NCBI GenBank assembly: GCA_017554605.1 | Contig: JAFZIA010000035.1 | Location: forward strand, 1 to 43,968 | Origin: Bacteroidaceae bacterium | GTDB taxonomy: Bacteria; Bacteroidota; Bacteroidia; Bacteroidales; Bacteroidaceae | Length of the DNA: 43,968 bases | Reading direction: 5' to 3' | Shown here: positions 1 to 7,608 of the stretch, one piece after another | Position numbering within the stretch: the first letter of the stretch is position 1 | Layout: the number at the start of each line of letters is the position of its first letter | The notes under the pieces: generated by a model | Told to the model about the DNA's origin: nothing | Databases searched by the model: none | What the model saw: the letters and a program-made list of their open reading frames with translations, nothing else | Position numbers and translations under genes: made by a program

Positions 1-429
1 GTTCGCGCTTGTGGTCTCGAGCTCGGCTTGCCATACGACATGGTATACCGCCAGCCATTCCCTGGCCCGGGTCTTGGCGTACGCTGCCTCGGTGCAATCA
101 CACGTGACCGTCTTGAAGCATTGCGCGAGAGCGACGCAATTCTGCGCGAAGAATTCAAGAACGCAGGCCTTGACAAAACCGTATGGCAGTACTTCACCGT
201 AGTGCCCGACTTCAAGTCAGTTGGTGTACGCAACAATGCACGCTCATACGACTGGCCAGTAATCATCCGTGCCGTGAATACAGTGGATGCAATGACAGCA
301 ACCATCGAGCAGATAGAGTGGCCAATCCTACTAAAGATTACAGACCGCATACTCGCTGAAGTTCCAAACATCAACCGCGTATGCTACGATATGTCACCAA
401 AACCATCCGCAACAATTGAATGGGAATAA
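1..429 (+). CDS. guaA: GMP synthase (glutamine-hydrolysing), C-terminal part
   Basis: GMP synthase converts XMP to GMP using glutamine and ATP in purine synthesis in the cytosol. The reading frame is open from base 1, so the gene is cut by the window edge and only the last 142 residues are present. These are the C-terminal dimerisation/XMP-binding domain: the family motif RQPFPGPGLGVR lies near the start, and the protein ends in the usual SPKPSATIEWE, so the 3' end is intact. The stop codon sits inside a perfect 12-bp inverted repeat (426-457). The mobile island begins about 240 bases downstream, so guaA is the left chromosomal neighbour of the insertion and is not disrupted by it. Confidence 0.97.
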   Translation, partial: VRACGLELGLPYDMVYRQPFPGPGLGVRCLGAITRDRLEALRESDAILREEFKNAGLDKTVWQYFTVVPDFKSVGVRNNARSYDWPVIIRAVNTVDAMTATIEQIEWPILLKITDRILAEVPNINRVCYDMSPKPSATIEWE

Positions 430-457
430 TTTTTGCCCCAAATTAGGCAAAAATTAT
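426..457 (+). terminator. hairpin overlapping the guaA stop codon
   Basis: A perfect 12-bp inverted repeat (426-437 pairing with 446-457) with an 8-nt loop contains the guaA stop codon. No uridine run follows the right arm, so it may protect the transcript 3' end or end transcription only weakly. The stronger candidate terminator is at 567-601. Confidence 0.4.
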
Positions 458-458
458 C

Positions 459-536
459 GACAAGGCGAGTAGCAAAAGGTCGCACGAAGCGTGGGTAAAA
501 ATCACGCCGTGCGGGTTGCGAACAACGAGCCTTGTC
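459..536. repeat. structured intergenic repeat, copy 1
   Basis: Nested inverted repeats: outer arms GACAAGGC (459-466) and GCCTTGTC (529-536), inner arms CGCACG (481-486) and CGTGCG (508-513), and an apical stem GCGTG (489-493) with CACGC (503-507). The 3' shoulder GCGAACAACGA (518-528) recurs at 9564-9574, and the 5' shoulder TATCGA recurs at both copies near 9400-9574. The stem sequences differ between copies while pairing is kept, which suggests a conserved folded element. Identity unknown. Confidence 0.6.
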
Positions 537-566
537 AATGATAAAAACCATAAAACAAGCAACTTA

Positions 567-601
567 CAACCGCTTCAATACATTTCGTATTGAGGCGGTT
601 G
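567..601 (+). terminator. probable guaA terminator
   Basis: A 15-bp inverted repeat (567-581 with 587-601, one G-T pair, 5-nt loop) is followed by a short T-rich stretch (CTTTATATA). It lies between guaA and the left end of the island. Apart from this, the structured repeat at 459-536 and the attachment motif at 667-690, I see no gene in 430-867. Confidence 0.6.
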
Positions 602-666
602 CTTTATATACACACCCTCCAGAGTGTTCTAGAGGCATTTTTAATCGAAATGTTAATAAATGTAAT

Positions 667-690
667 TTGACACCACTTTTTGACACCAGT
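667..690. repeat. attachment-site-like repeat 1 (left end)
   Basis: Two tandem motifs, TTTGACACCAC (667-677) and TTGACACCAG (680-689), are spaced as in the three other copies. This copy sits 178 bases before the integrase start chosen here. It shares the following AGCA with copy 2, and GTTGCCA (695-701) resembles the GTTGCCA after copy 3. The first motif differs by one base (CAC for CAG). Confidence 0.65.
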
Positions 691-867
691 AGCAGTTGCC
701 ACCATTTGAGCAAATGAGATTTTCCAGATACCTTTGAAAAAAAATTAAAAAAAATTGCTTTTGCCCCTTGACTTTTCTATATGCCACCCATATACTTTAG
801 AAAATAATGAGTCAAAAACAGTTTTTATATGGTAGAAAATATTTTTTATATAGACCGTAAATTTACT

Positions 868-2157
868 ATGAGAGTCAATTTCAATCTCAAATCTGTAGGC
901 AACAAATCACAAATTTGGTTGACAACTACAATCGACAAGCAAAGAGCAAGAGTCTTTACTAAACTACTCATTGAGCCACAGTATTGGTTAAAGACAACAA
1001 GAACACAAGTAGGCGAAAAGGCAACAGAGGACACAAGCATTGGAGCAGTTCAGTTACGCTATAATAAAGGAGTGAACAAGGAACTGAAACAGATACTCTC
1101 CTACTGCGATGAATACGCAAAGGCAATCACAGAGGGCATACTTGAACACACGAAAGAGAACTTTGAGCACTACCTCAAGAACAAAATCAATGGCAAGGAA
1201 ACCGACATCAAGAAAAGACCTTTGACATTCATACAAGACTACATTGAACGCAAAAAGCAAATGGTAAACAAGACAACCCAACGCAAGATAGTCAGCGGTA
1301 CAATCTACAACCATTGCAACGCCTTGAAACGCTTGCAAGAGTTCTGCAACGACAATCGCCTTGCTTTTACTTGGCAACTGTTTGAGAATCGCCTTGAAGA
1401 ACGCTTGACTGCTTGGTTGTTGGGACAAGAGTATTCAGCAAACACCATTGCAAGTACATTCAGCATAATAAAGGCGTGGTTGAAAGAGACAGAACTTAAC
1501 AACATTGAGATAGACAAGTGCTATCACTCCTACACCACCAAATGCCAAGATGTTGAAAACATCTATCTCACAGAGGAAGAAATAAATCGCTTGTACGCTA
1601 TCAACTTTGAAGATGAGGCGGTCAAGGCAGTTGTCGGCAATAAAGCAAAGGTAGAGGAAACACGGGACCTGTTCATTGTCGCTTGTTGGACTGGACTACG
1701 CTTTGGCGATTGGCAAGACCTCTCAAATGTAGAGATAAGGAGTAACGACACTATGGTTGTCCACACTCGCAAGACAAACGCAACTGTCGTTATCCCAATG
1801 CACCCAATGGTTAAGGAGATATTCACTAAATACGGAGGCAGTTTCCCAAAAAGCGTGGACAAAACACATTGCTTGAAACATATCCGTCTGTGTGCTAAAC
1901 TTGCCAACATCAACGAAAGGACTACCCTATCCCGTGTAAAGGGTGGAAAGACAATCATCAACGACGGTGCCAAATATGAGTTCGTTATGAATCACACTGC
2001 AAGGCGTTCGTTTGCCACAAATATGTATCTCAAAGGTGTTCCAAGCATTAGTATTATGGCAATCACAGGACACACCACAGAGGACAATTTCCTCAAATAC
2101 ATCAAGGTAAACAAAGATGAACACGCAAGGATAGTAGCTCAAGCATTTGCAAGATAG
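868..2157 (+). CDS. tyrosine recombinase / integrase
   Basis: Site-specific recombinase that presumably integrates and excises the island. Numbering from the ATG at 868 (429 residues), the catalytic set is complete: Arg278 (WTGLRFGD), Lys302, His376 and Arg379 (HTARRSF), His402 (ITGHT) and the nucleophile Tyr411 (FLKYI). The N-terminus MRVNFNLKS is the usual start of the arm-binding domain in Bacteroidota integrases, followed by a SAM-like core-binding domain (about 120-220) and the catalytic domain (about 235-420). An in-frame ATG at 829 would add 13 residues; I prefer 868 on family grounds. It is the first gene inside the left attachment repeat, the standard position for an element's own integrase. 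Length is normal. Confidence 0.93.
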   Translation: MRVNFNLKSVGNKSQIWLTTTIDKQRARVFTKLLIEPQYWLKTTRTQVGEKATEDTSIGAVQLRYNKGVNKELKQILSYCDEYAKAITEGILEHTKENFEHYLKNKINGKETDIKKRPLTFIQDYIERKKQMVNKTTQRKIVSGTIYNHCNALKRLQEFCNDNRLAFTWQLFENRLEERLTAWLLGQEYSANTIASTFSIIKAWLKETELNNIEIDKCYHSYTTKCQDVENIYLTEEEINRLYAINFEDEAVKAVVGNKAKVEETRDLFIVACWTGLRFGDWQDLSNVEIRSNDTMVVHTRKTNATVVIPMHPMVKEIFTKYGGSFPKSVDKTHCLKHIRLCAKLANINERTTLSRVKGGKTIINDGAKYEFVMNHTARRSFATNMYLKGVPSISIMAITGHTTEDNFLKYIKVNKDEHARIVAQAFAR

Positions 2158-2285
2158 GTAACCCCTTTGAGGAAACCGTTTTGAGAGTCTATCTACTAAA
2201 GAACTGTTTTGTCTGTAAAATTTTCCTGAAAAAAATTCTACATTTTTTCAACCTACCTACTATTTATAGTAAAAAGGATAACACT

Positions 2286-2485
2286 ATGAATGAACAGACA
2301 AAACACAAAATTTCAATGGTGTTGCGTGGGAGAAAAAAGAGTGTGTTACACGCAAGAGAATTAGCCAAGCGATGCGTAAGTTACGCAAAAGCCCACAGCA
2401 CAAACAAGCCATAGCAGAGGCAATGAGAACTGTATGGCAAGAGAGAACTAATAAGAGTAATAATTTTAAAAGTAATGAAAAATGA
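2286..2485 (+). CDS. small NUMOD3-like basic protein, possible -1 frameshift product
   Basis: The zero frame from ATG 2286 runs MNEQTKHKISMVLRGRKK and on to a stop at 2412-2414. The -1 frame, entered at the A AAA AAG heptamer (2333-2339, correctly phased), continues ECVTRKRISQAMRKLRKS and ends at 2483-2485. Joined, they make a 66-residue basic protein whose pattern (HKIS...RGRKK...TRKRISQAMRKL) resembles nuclease-associated NUMOD3 helices better than either frame alone. The -1 frame overlaps the next gene's start by 11 bases, suggesting translational coupling. Either programmed frameshifting or a fixed one-base indel in the A run is possible. No nuclease domain is attached; a small DNA-binding role is only a guess. 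Confidence 0.5.
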
Positions 2486-3362
2486 AATTACACCAATTAT
2501 TGACAAGTTGAAAATCTGCTATACATTGGCAGAAAACAGTTATCTAAACATTTTAAGAGATAATCCAACAGAAGAATTTGAACACCCCGAATGGGGGTAC
2601 AGATTAAGGCAAGTGCAAGGCACTCACTTTAACTACATTTATGAAATAGTCTATCTTGACTATAAAGACAACACCTTCCAAGAGTTCACAGAGCAAGTCT
2701 TCGGCACGCTACAATGGGGATTGAAAGCAGACACCGATGAGGCTATGCAGTCGTTTGTATGGTTGCAAGTAGAAAATAAGCAATTCTACCTAAAACACGA
2801 TTGGCAACACAGCAGACTGTTGCACCTCGAATACATAGAAGATACTTTAGGACTTGTGTTTAACAACTTCACTCATTGGGACATCGCCATTGACAGCAGT
2901 TGCAATTATCCCAAGAAACTTATCCAACTGATACGGAACAAGGACTACACTCCTATAGTGAACGGCACCAAAATCACAGACAGGAAACAACTTATTGAGG
3001 ATATTCTCTATATTGGCGTTGGCAACCTCGACAGAATTAAGGAGTACAGCGTATTGGTGGCACAGAAGAACAAGAACATCAGCCTCAACGCTTACAACAA
3101 GAAACGAGAGATTGAGAGCAAGAGCCACAAACAATACATTTTAGACAACAAGGGCAACCCAAAGAAACTGTATCGTTTAGAGGTTAGGATAAACAGCGAT
3201 GTTCTCAAAGACTTTTTTACAAGGGAGCAGATAACATACAGCCCCAAGATATTTTTAGACAAGGATTGTCTTTTGTTTTTCTTTATGACATTCCTCGACA
3301 GAGTTCTGCGTTTCCAAGACAAGAACGGAAGAAAGAGTTACAGTATTTTAGAACTGTTGTAA
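2475..3362 (+). CDS. Rep_trans-like replication initiation protein (putative)
   Basis: 295 residues. The central and C-terminal parts resemble rolling-circle replication initiators and relaxase-like Rep_trans proteins: an acidic metal-site-like segment HWDIAIDSS (about 134-142), a tyrosine in the context LNAYNKKREIE (about 204-214) where the family has its nicking Tyr, and RLEVRINSD (about 234-242) as in the conserved RxE strand. It starts inside the small frameshifted frame and is followed by 342 bases holding four iterons, so initiation at or near that site is plausible. In an integrative element this would allow replication or mobilisation of the excised circle. The family call rests on motif pattern only. 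Confidence 0.55.
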   Translation: MKNEITPIIDKLKICYTLAENSYLNILRDNPTEEFEHPEWGYRLRQVQGTHFNYIYEIVYLDYKDNTFQEFTEQVFGTLQWGLKADTDEAMQSFVWLQVENKQFYLKHDWQHSRLLHLEYIEDTLGLVFNNFTHWDIAIDSSCNYPKKLIQLIRNKDYTPIVNGTKITDRKQLIEDILYIGVGNLDRIKEYSVLVAQKNKNISLNAYNKKREIESKSHKQYILDNKGNPKKLYRLEVRINSDVLKDFFTREQITYSPKIFLDKDCLLFFFMTFLDRVLRFQDKNGRKSYSILELL

Positions 3363-3549
3363 TTGCGTGGCAAGGTATTAGTAAACTACCTTGCCATTAC
3401 ATATATATAGACATAACATATTGATAATAAAACCACTTATTGTAATATAAAATCTTACATTTTCTTACAAGGGTGGTAATGAAGAAAAAAACATATTTTT
3501 CGTAAATAGTTGAAAATAAATCCAATCTTATATATATCCTCTTTATACC

Positions 3550-3619
3550 GTATTCAATATTTAATTGTATTCAAATAAATCTGTATTCAATCAAAAAAAA
3601 TATGTTTTTCTGTATTCAA
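3550..3619. repeat. four GTATTCAA iterons, possible replication origin or res site
   Basis: The octamer GTATTCAA occurs in the same orientation at 3550-3557, 3567-3574, 3583-3590 and 3612-3619, in very AT-rich DNA between the Rep-like gene and the serine recombinase. Spacings of 17, 16 and 29 bases put the first three about 1.5 helical turns apart. This resembles an iteron origin or a recombinase binding array. The rest of 3363-3704 holds only a candidate promoter. Confidence 0.5.
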
Positions 3620-3639
3620 AATTTTCTTTGATATTTTTG
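3609..3639 (+). promoter_or_regulatory. candidate promoter of the serine recombinase
   Basis: TATTTTTG at 3632-3639 matches the Bacteroidota -7 consensus TAnnTTTG. TCTG at 3609-3612, 19 bases upstream, is one base off the -33 TTTG. The last iteron lies between the two boxes, so an iteron-binding protein could repress this promoter. Confidence 0.4.
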
Positions 3640-3704
3640 ACTCTGGAGCTTGCAGGAGCAGGACTTTCCTGGTACATTAGCCAGTGAATTAAAGAGATAG
3701 CAAT

Positions 3705-4337
3705 ATGAGTACAGCAGTTATTTACGCAAGAGTTTCATCAACCAACGACAGACAGAACACCCAAAGACAGATAGAGGACTTGACACGCTTCGCCAATAGC
3801 AACGACTACAGCATTGTAGGAACATACGAAGAACACATAAGCGGAGCAACCAAGAACGAGAACAGGACTGTCCTTATGGAGTGCATCAACTACTGTATAG
3901 CAAACAAGGTTAACTATATCCTACTGTCGGAGTTGAGTCGTTTAGGTCGTTCCACCTTGCAAGTATTGAAATCGCTTGAAATGTTGCACGAAGCGGGAGT
4001 ATCTGTATATATCCAAAACCTTGGCATTTACACCCTGAACGCCACAGGAGAGGCGAATCCAATCGCCAGCATAATGGTAACAGTTCTTGCAGAAATGGCG
4101 AACATAGAGCGTTCTAACATCGTTTACAGACTCAATTCGGGGCGTGAGAGTTACATTGCAAATGGTGGCAAGTTAGGTCGCAAGAAAGGCAGTGTAAAAA
4201 CCACAGAGCAGAAGAAAGAGGAATACAAAGAGGTTATTTCATTCTTGAAGCGTGGTTACTCTGTACGAAACACAGCAACCCTCTCAAATGTAAGCGTTAG
4301 CACAGTACAGAGGGTAAAGAGAGAGTTTGGTATTTAA
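3705..4337 (+). CDS. serine recombinase (resolvase/invertase family)
   Basis: A 210-residue small serine recombinase of normal length. The catalytic domain starts YARVSS with nucleophile Ser11 or Ser12 and Arg9; the second active-site cluster is SRLGRS (78-83). The long E helix (about 118-145) leads to a linker GGKLGRKKGS and a C-terminal helix-turn-helix (about 170-210). It could resolve dimers or invert/delete units of the island. The last 24-70 codons recur in diverged, broken form at 6230-6519 and 7432-7608. A strong hairpin terminator follows immediately, after which the first cargo gene begins. This is the only intact resolvase copy in the window. Confidence 0.93.
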   Translation: MSTAVIYARVSSTNDRQNTQRQIEDLTRFANSNDYSIVGTYEEHISGATKNENRTVLMECINYCIANKVNYILLSELSRLGRSTLQVLKSLEMLHEAGVSVYIQNLGIYTLNATGEANPIASIMVTVLAEMANIERSNIVYRLNSGRESYIANGGKLGRKKGSVKTTEQKKEEYKEVISFLKRGYSVRNTATLSNVSVSTVQRVKREFGI

Positions 4338-4359
4338 TTTCAAAGCATATTTCATTCAT

Positions 4360-4396
4360 AAGTTGTTGCTCCAGGCGTAGCCGGGAGCAACAACTT
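4360..4396. terminator. cassette-border terminator, unit 1
   Basis: A 13-bp perfect inverted repeat (AAGTTGTTGCTCC, 4360-4372, pairing with 4384-4396) with an inner GC/GC pair. Homologous hairpins follow both resolvase remnants (6520-6556, 7609-7645). There the stem has TATTGC/GCAATA instead of TGTTGC/GCAACA, a paired G-C to A-T change that keeps the fold. Confidence 0.85.
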
Positions 4397-4513
4397 TGTT
4401 TATATACAAAAAGTCCAATCTCGGTAACATTAAAAGAATTATCAAAAATTTATTCTGTAATATTATTAGATTGCACTATATTTGTTAAATAGAATTCTAT
4501 TTATTGATTGCGT

Positions 4514-6196
4514 ATGGCAAAAGAAAATCCTTACTCTGCGTTTCATCTTCAAAAGGTTGAAGATGTTGATAAATTAGTTCTTTTGATAAAGTCAAAAGGG
4601 AAATTTCAAATAGAAGATTATAATAGAATAATAAAAAAAGCAGAAAAAAGTTCGCAGCCAACAAGAATACGCAGAAGATTGATTAAAGAGGTACACCCAT
4701 TAATCAGTTATTTCTTTTCTGAAATTACAGATACTCCTTTACTATCTAATGATACTAACCAACATAATGCCATTGATAATTTATTTTGGAAGAAAGATTA
4801 CAAAGCCTCTGATTTTGTTATAAGTGATGGAAAAATCACATTAGGAGAATTCTACTTAAAATCAGCAAGAATTCACAAAGTTCACAAATCTTGGCTTGAA
4901 GATATTGAACACATCTTTCACATCGCACCTGAATACAACAAGGATGGAGAGATTATACCCAACAGATTCCATTTTGTCCCCTATAATGATTTATCTTTTT
5001 TACTGAACAGCATTTCCGAACAAATGGATGCTCAATACAAAAGAAAATCAATAGATAAAATTTATAGAGAATGGAACGACACCCTACTTAAACATTTACA
5101 CATAAGAGGTATAAGAGCATTCTTCAAAAAGTTAAATAGAATAGGTGTACATACTGTTTCAGATGATTCAGAGATACTAGTTTGGGACAAAACCGATAAT
5201 ATCAACCCCAACATTAGTGTCCCAATGACAGATGTAACTGTTGATGATGGATATATAACAGTTTCAACCAAGAACATAAAATTCACAAAGCAAGCATACT
5301 ACAAACGCTATGTAAACATTGATTATTTAGCGTATGAGGAAATTATACAGCCTAATGAAAACGGATACCAAGAAACACCATCTTGGGAAAGTTTTTATGA
5401 AATTCTATTAAGCAAATACAATGCTTCAATTATAAACGAAATCACAGATGATTTAAAAGACAAATACCAAATGAGCTGTAATGCACTCTTGCACTCCATT
5501 AAAAAAGAAAAAACAATATCATTTAAAACATATCAAAGCAAAAAACGCTTTTTAGAAAACAACAACGGCAGTTTCCTTTATCTGTTTTTAGATGAAAATT
5601 CCCATTTATGGTATCCTTTCAAATATTTCATATATATAAACACATACCGTTTTTATGATTTAATTTCTGACACATTTGAATATGACCAAACCACAGTTAA
5701 ACAAATTGCCCAAATTATAGATGATAATTGGGATATTATTAAAGAGAATTCAAGTTGGTTATTGTCAGATATAATACCATCTAAGAACAACACTAACAAA
5801 GACAACAATACAAAAATCCTCAAGAGTTTAATAGAAGACTATTGCCCTCGTCCTGAAATAACTTACCATAAGAATAAAGTCGTAACTTATTTTATTGAGG
5901 ACGCAAGTCATATTAGCGATTACACTACAGATTTTTTATACCAGAAAAATGCAGAAAAATTTATAACATATATGAAATGGTCAAAGGATAGGGATTCCAA
6001 TACCATATCATTAATACCAACAAATACAAAATACGCAAGCTATTTGTTTTTTGTTGACACATCTGCATATTCACTTGAAATTGCATCATATGTAATTTGG
6101 AGATATTTTACAAATAATCACTGTTGCAACAAAAGACAAGGTTTTAAGATTACAGAAACATTCAAACTATTTGGAATTTACGAAGTATACAAATAA
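4514..6196 (+). CDS. unrecognised 561-residue cargo protein
   Basis: I do not recognise a family. The chosen start is ATG 4514 (MAKENPYSAF); a TTG at 4508 is in frame. The protein is hydrophilic with no signal peptide or clear membrane span, rich in Lys, Asn, Ile and Tyr, with a basic N-terminal stretch (PTRIRRRLIKEVH, near residue 50). Codon use is far more AT-rich than in the flanking chromosome, a sign of transfer. It sits between the resolvase terminator and the second attachment repeat (gap 4 bases), the position where such islands carry accessory genes. An anti-phage or competition role is possible from position alone; nothing in the sequence shows it. Confidence 0.8.
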   Translation: MAKENPYSAFHLQKVEDVDKLVLLIKSKGKFQIEDYNRIIKKAEKSSQPTRIRRRLIKEVHPLISYFFSEITDTPLLSNDTNQHNAIDNLFWKKDYKASDFVISDGKITLGEFYLKSARIHKVHKSWLEDIEHIFHIAPEYNKDGEIIPNRFHFVPYNDLSFLLNSISEQMDAQYKRKSIDKIYREWNDTLLKHLHIRGIRAFFKKLNRIGVHTVSDDSEILVWDKTDNINPNISVPMTDVTVDDGYITVSTKNIKFTKQAYYKRYVNIDYLAYEEIIQPNENGYQETPSWESFYEILLSKYNASIINEITDDLKDKYQMSCNALLHSIKKEKTISFKTYQSKKRFLENNNGSFLYLFLDENSHLWYPFKYFIYINTYRFYDLISDTFEYDQTTVKQIAQIIDDNWDIIKENSSWLLSDIIPSKNNTNKDNNTKILKSLIEDYCPRPEITYHKNKVVTYFIEDASHISDYTTDFLYQKNAEKFITYMKWSKDRDSNTISLIPTNTKYASYLFFVDTSAYSLEIASYVIWRYFTNNHCCNKRQGFKITETFKLFGIYEVYK

Positions 6197-6200
6197 CCAT

Positions 6201-6229
6201 TTCGACACCAGTTCTTGACACCAGTAGCA
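6201..6229. repeat. attachment-site-like repeat 2
   Basis: Doubled motif TTCGACACCAG (6201-6211) and TTGACACCAG (6215-6224), followed by TAGCA as in copy 1. It begins 4 bases after the stop of the first cargo gene, and the resolvase remnant begins directly at its right edge. Confidence 0.65.
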
Positions 6230-6519
6230 TATATCGTTTACAGACTCAATTCGGGCAGAGATAGTTATATTGCCAATGGTGGAAAGTTAGGTCGCAAGAA
6301 AGGCAGTGTAAAAACCACAGAGCGCAAGAAAGAGGAATACAAAGAGGTTATTTCATTGCTCAAACGAGGTTACTCTGTACGAAACACAGCAAAGTTTTGT
6401 TTCACGAACCCACTACCGCTCGGCAAAGTAAATAAATTTTCTTTACACTCGCTTAATCGTAGCTTTCAAGCGTAAGCGTTAGTACAGTACAAAGAGTGAA
6501 AAGAGAGTTTACATTATAA
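6230..6519 (+). pseudogene. truncated serine recombinase 3' end, remnant A
   Basis: Homologous to codons from about Ile139 to the end of the intact recombinase at 3705-4337 (VYRLNSGRDSYIANGGKLGR, then RNTA). The N-terminal catalytic domain is absent. After RNTA a foreign stretch of roughly 70-80 bases interrupts the gene and brings a stop at 6473-6475. Homology then resumes (GTAAGCGTTAGTACAGTACA) to the original 3' end at 6517-6519. The same insertion is present in remnant B but not in the intact gene, so the remnants derive from a different lineage. Not expected to make a working recombinase. Confidence 0.85.
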
Positions 6520-6556
6520 AAGTTATTGCTCCTGGCGAAGCCGGGAGCAATAACTT
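6520..6556. terminator. cassette-border terminator, unit 2
   Basis: A 13-bp perfect inverted repeat (6520-6532 with 6544-6556) follows remnant A. The stop codon of the minus-strand cargo gene (6555-6557) overlaps its right arm, so it can end transcription from both sides. Stem substitutions relative to unit 1 are compensatory. Confidence 0.85.
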
Positions 6557-7163
6557 ATGATTTTAATTTAATAAGGCAATCATCATTGCTGACTATATTT
6601 TGTAATGTCATATTCATTTTTTCAGCGTCTAAAGGTTCATTAGCTTTTATACCTGAATATTTAGGAGAAGGCGCTTCATCACGTGGTTCAAAGCCCAAAG
6701 ACTTTAATTTTTTTATGGGTGCATAGTCATCACAAAAGGTTTCCAATCCAATTTTGGGTTCAAATACAACACGAATAATAAAATTCAACACTACAGAACT
6801 TAATATAGTAATAAGAATAGAAGGCAAACAAGCTATTAAAACATTATTCCAATTTCTTTCAACATTATCAGTATCTGCAAACACTCCACTCATCACATAT
6901 ACAGAAGCAATAAACACTAATAACGATAAAATTAACACAATACCACTCAATTTAGCGTCTTTCTTTGCACACTCTTTGCAAGATGGAACTAACACATCTA
7001 CCATCTTATATGTATACTTATGATATACTCCAGTAAGATGAAACACCTTTTCAAAATAAAAACATTTACGAGTTGTTTCAACTCCCTCCACAGCATCATT
7101 CTTTTTACAAAAATGACATTTAGGATTTTTTGTGTAATCAGGTTTGATTTCAATATGTGCCAT
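6555..7163 (-). CDS. CxxC-containing two-span membrane protein
   Basis: The start is taken at ATG 7163 (MAHIEIKPDYTKN), 202 residues; the frame runs further upstream but without a good start. The N-terminal part has two CxxC pairs (CHFC near residue 16 and CKEC near 63), which suggests a zinc ribbon. Two hydrophobic segments follow (about 72-93 and 107-130), then a soluble C-terminal tail of some 70 residues (FEPRDEAPSPKYSG). Both termini would be cytoplasmic if the two spans form a hairpin. I do not recognise the family. It is the only gene of island unit 2 and is strongly AT-rich. Its stop abuts the border terminator. Confidence 0.75.
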   Translation of the reverse strand: MAHIEIKPDYTKNPKCHFCKKNDAVEGVETTRKCFYFEKVFHLTGVYHKYTYKMVDVLVPSCKECAKKDAKLSGIVLILSLLVFIASVYVMSGVFADTDNVERNWNNVLIACLPSILITILSSVVLNFIIRVVFEPKIGLETFCDDYAPIKKLKSLGFEPRDEAPSPKYSGIKANEPLDAEKMNMTLQNIVSNDDCLIKLKS

Positions 7164-7180
7164 AAAATTTACATTTAATG

Positions 7181-7188
7181 CAAAAATA
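7181..7188 (-). promoter_or_regulatory. candidate -7 box for the unit 2 membrane protein
   Basis: On the minus strand the bases read TATTTTTG, a full TAnnTTTG match, ending 17 bases before ATG 7163. No convincing -33 TTTG is seen 19 bases upstream. The implied 5' leader is about 10 bases. Confidence 0.4.
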
Positions 7189-7262
7189 CAATTTATTTGT
7201 TTTGAATAAATAAAATAACTACAAATAATTACTGACAATTATAATGAATAGCAAACTTTCTC

Positions 7263-7292
7263 TTTGACACCAGTTTTTGACACCAGTTGCCA
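7263..7292. repeat. attachment-site-like repeat 3
   Basis: Doubled motif TTTGACACCAG (7263-7273) and TTGACACCAG (7278-7287), followed by TTGCCA as at copy 1. Right of it lies an 81-base block matching the DNA right of copy 4, so this looks like a former right end. Confidence 0.65.
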
Positions 7293-7300
7293 TTTTACAA

Positions 7301-7381
7301 GGCAAAAATTAGAGTTAAAGTATTGATAATTAAGTTAAAAATTTTAGCAATAATTTAACAGTTCTAGTCGAGTGGGAGTAA
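7301..7381. repeat. duplicated right-flank block, internal copy
   Basis: Matches 9294-9374 along its length, with TTAAAGTATTGATAAT and AACAGTTCTAGTCGAGTGGG identical and scattered changes between. Each copy stands just right of an attachment repeat. It is either duplicated target DNA or a conserved element end. Confidence 0.7.
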
Positions 7382-7407
7382 TAAAAACCCCTTTTTAAGC
7401 ATATTTG

Positions 7408-7440
7408 AATAACCTCTGCCCTCAAAAAGCAGAGGTTATT
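7408..7440. terminator. hairpin at the start of remnant B
   Basis: A perfect 12-bp inverted repeat (AATAACCTCTGC, 7408-7419, with 7429-7440). The right arm runs directly into recombinase codons at AGAGGTTATTTCATT, so the junction lies in shared sequence, as expected for a microhomology-mediated deletion. Confidence 0.55.
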
Positions 7441-7608
7441 TCATTGCTCAAACGAGGTTACTCTGTACGCAACACTGCAAAACTTTGTTTTCACGAACCC
7501 ATTACCGCTTGGCAAAGCAAATAAATTTTCTTTACACTCACTTAATCGTGGCTTTCAAGCGTTAGCGTTAGTACAGTTCAAAGGGTAAAAAGAGAGTTTT
7601 CATTATAA
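7432..7608 (+). pseudogene. truncated serine recombinase 3' end, remnant B
   Basis: Encodes EVISLLKRGYSVRNTAK (the helix-turn-helix region of the intact recombinase), then the same foreign insertion as remnant A with a stop (TWQSK equivalent region, AAATAA), then resumed homology to the original 3' end at 7606-7608. It is more truncated than remnant A, starting some 110 bases later in the gene. Closely similar to remnant A in the insertion, with small indels. No function expected as a protein. Confidence 0.8.

Noticed and set aside
532-717. Open frame of 61 codons between guaA and the island
   Set aside because: It runs through the guaA terminator hairpin and the left attachment repeat, and has no coding character.
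829-867. Longer integrase start at ATG 829
   Set aside because: It adds 13 residues ahead of the conserved MRVNFNLKS start of the arm-binding domain; kept only as an alternative.
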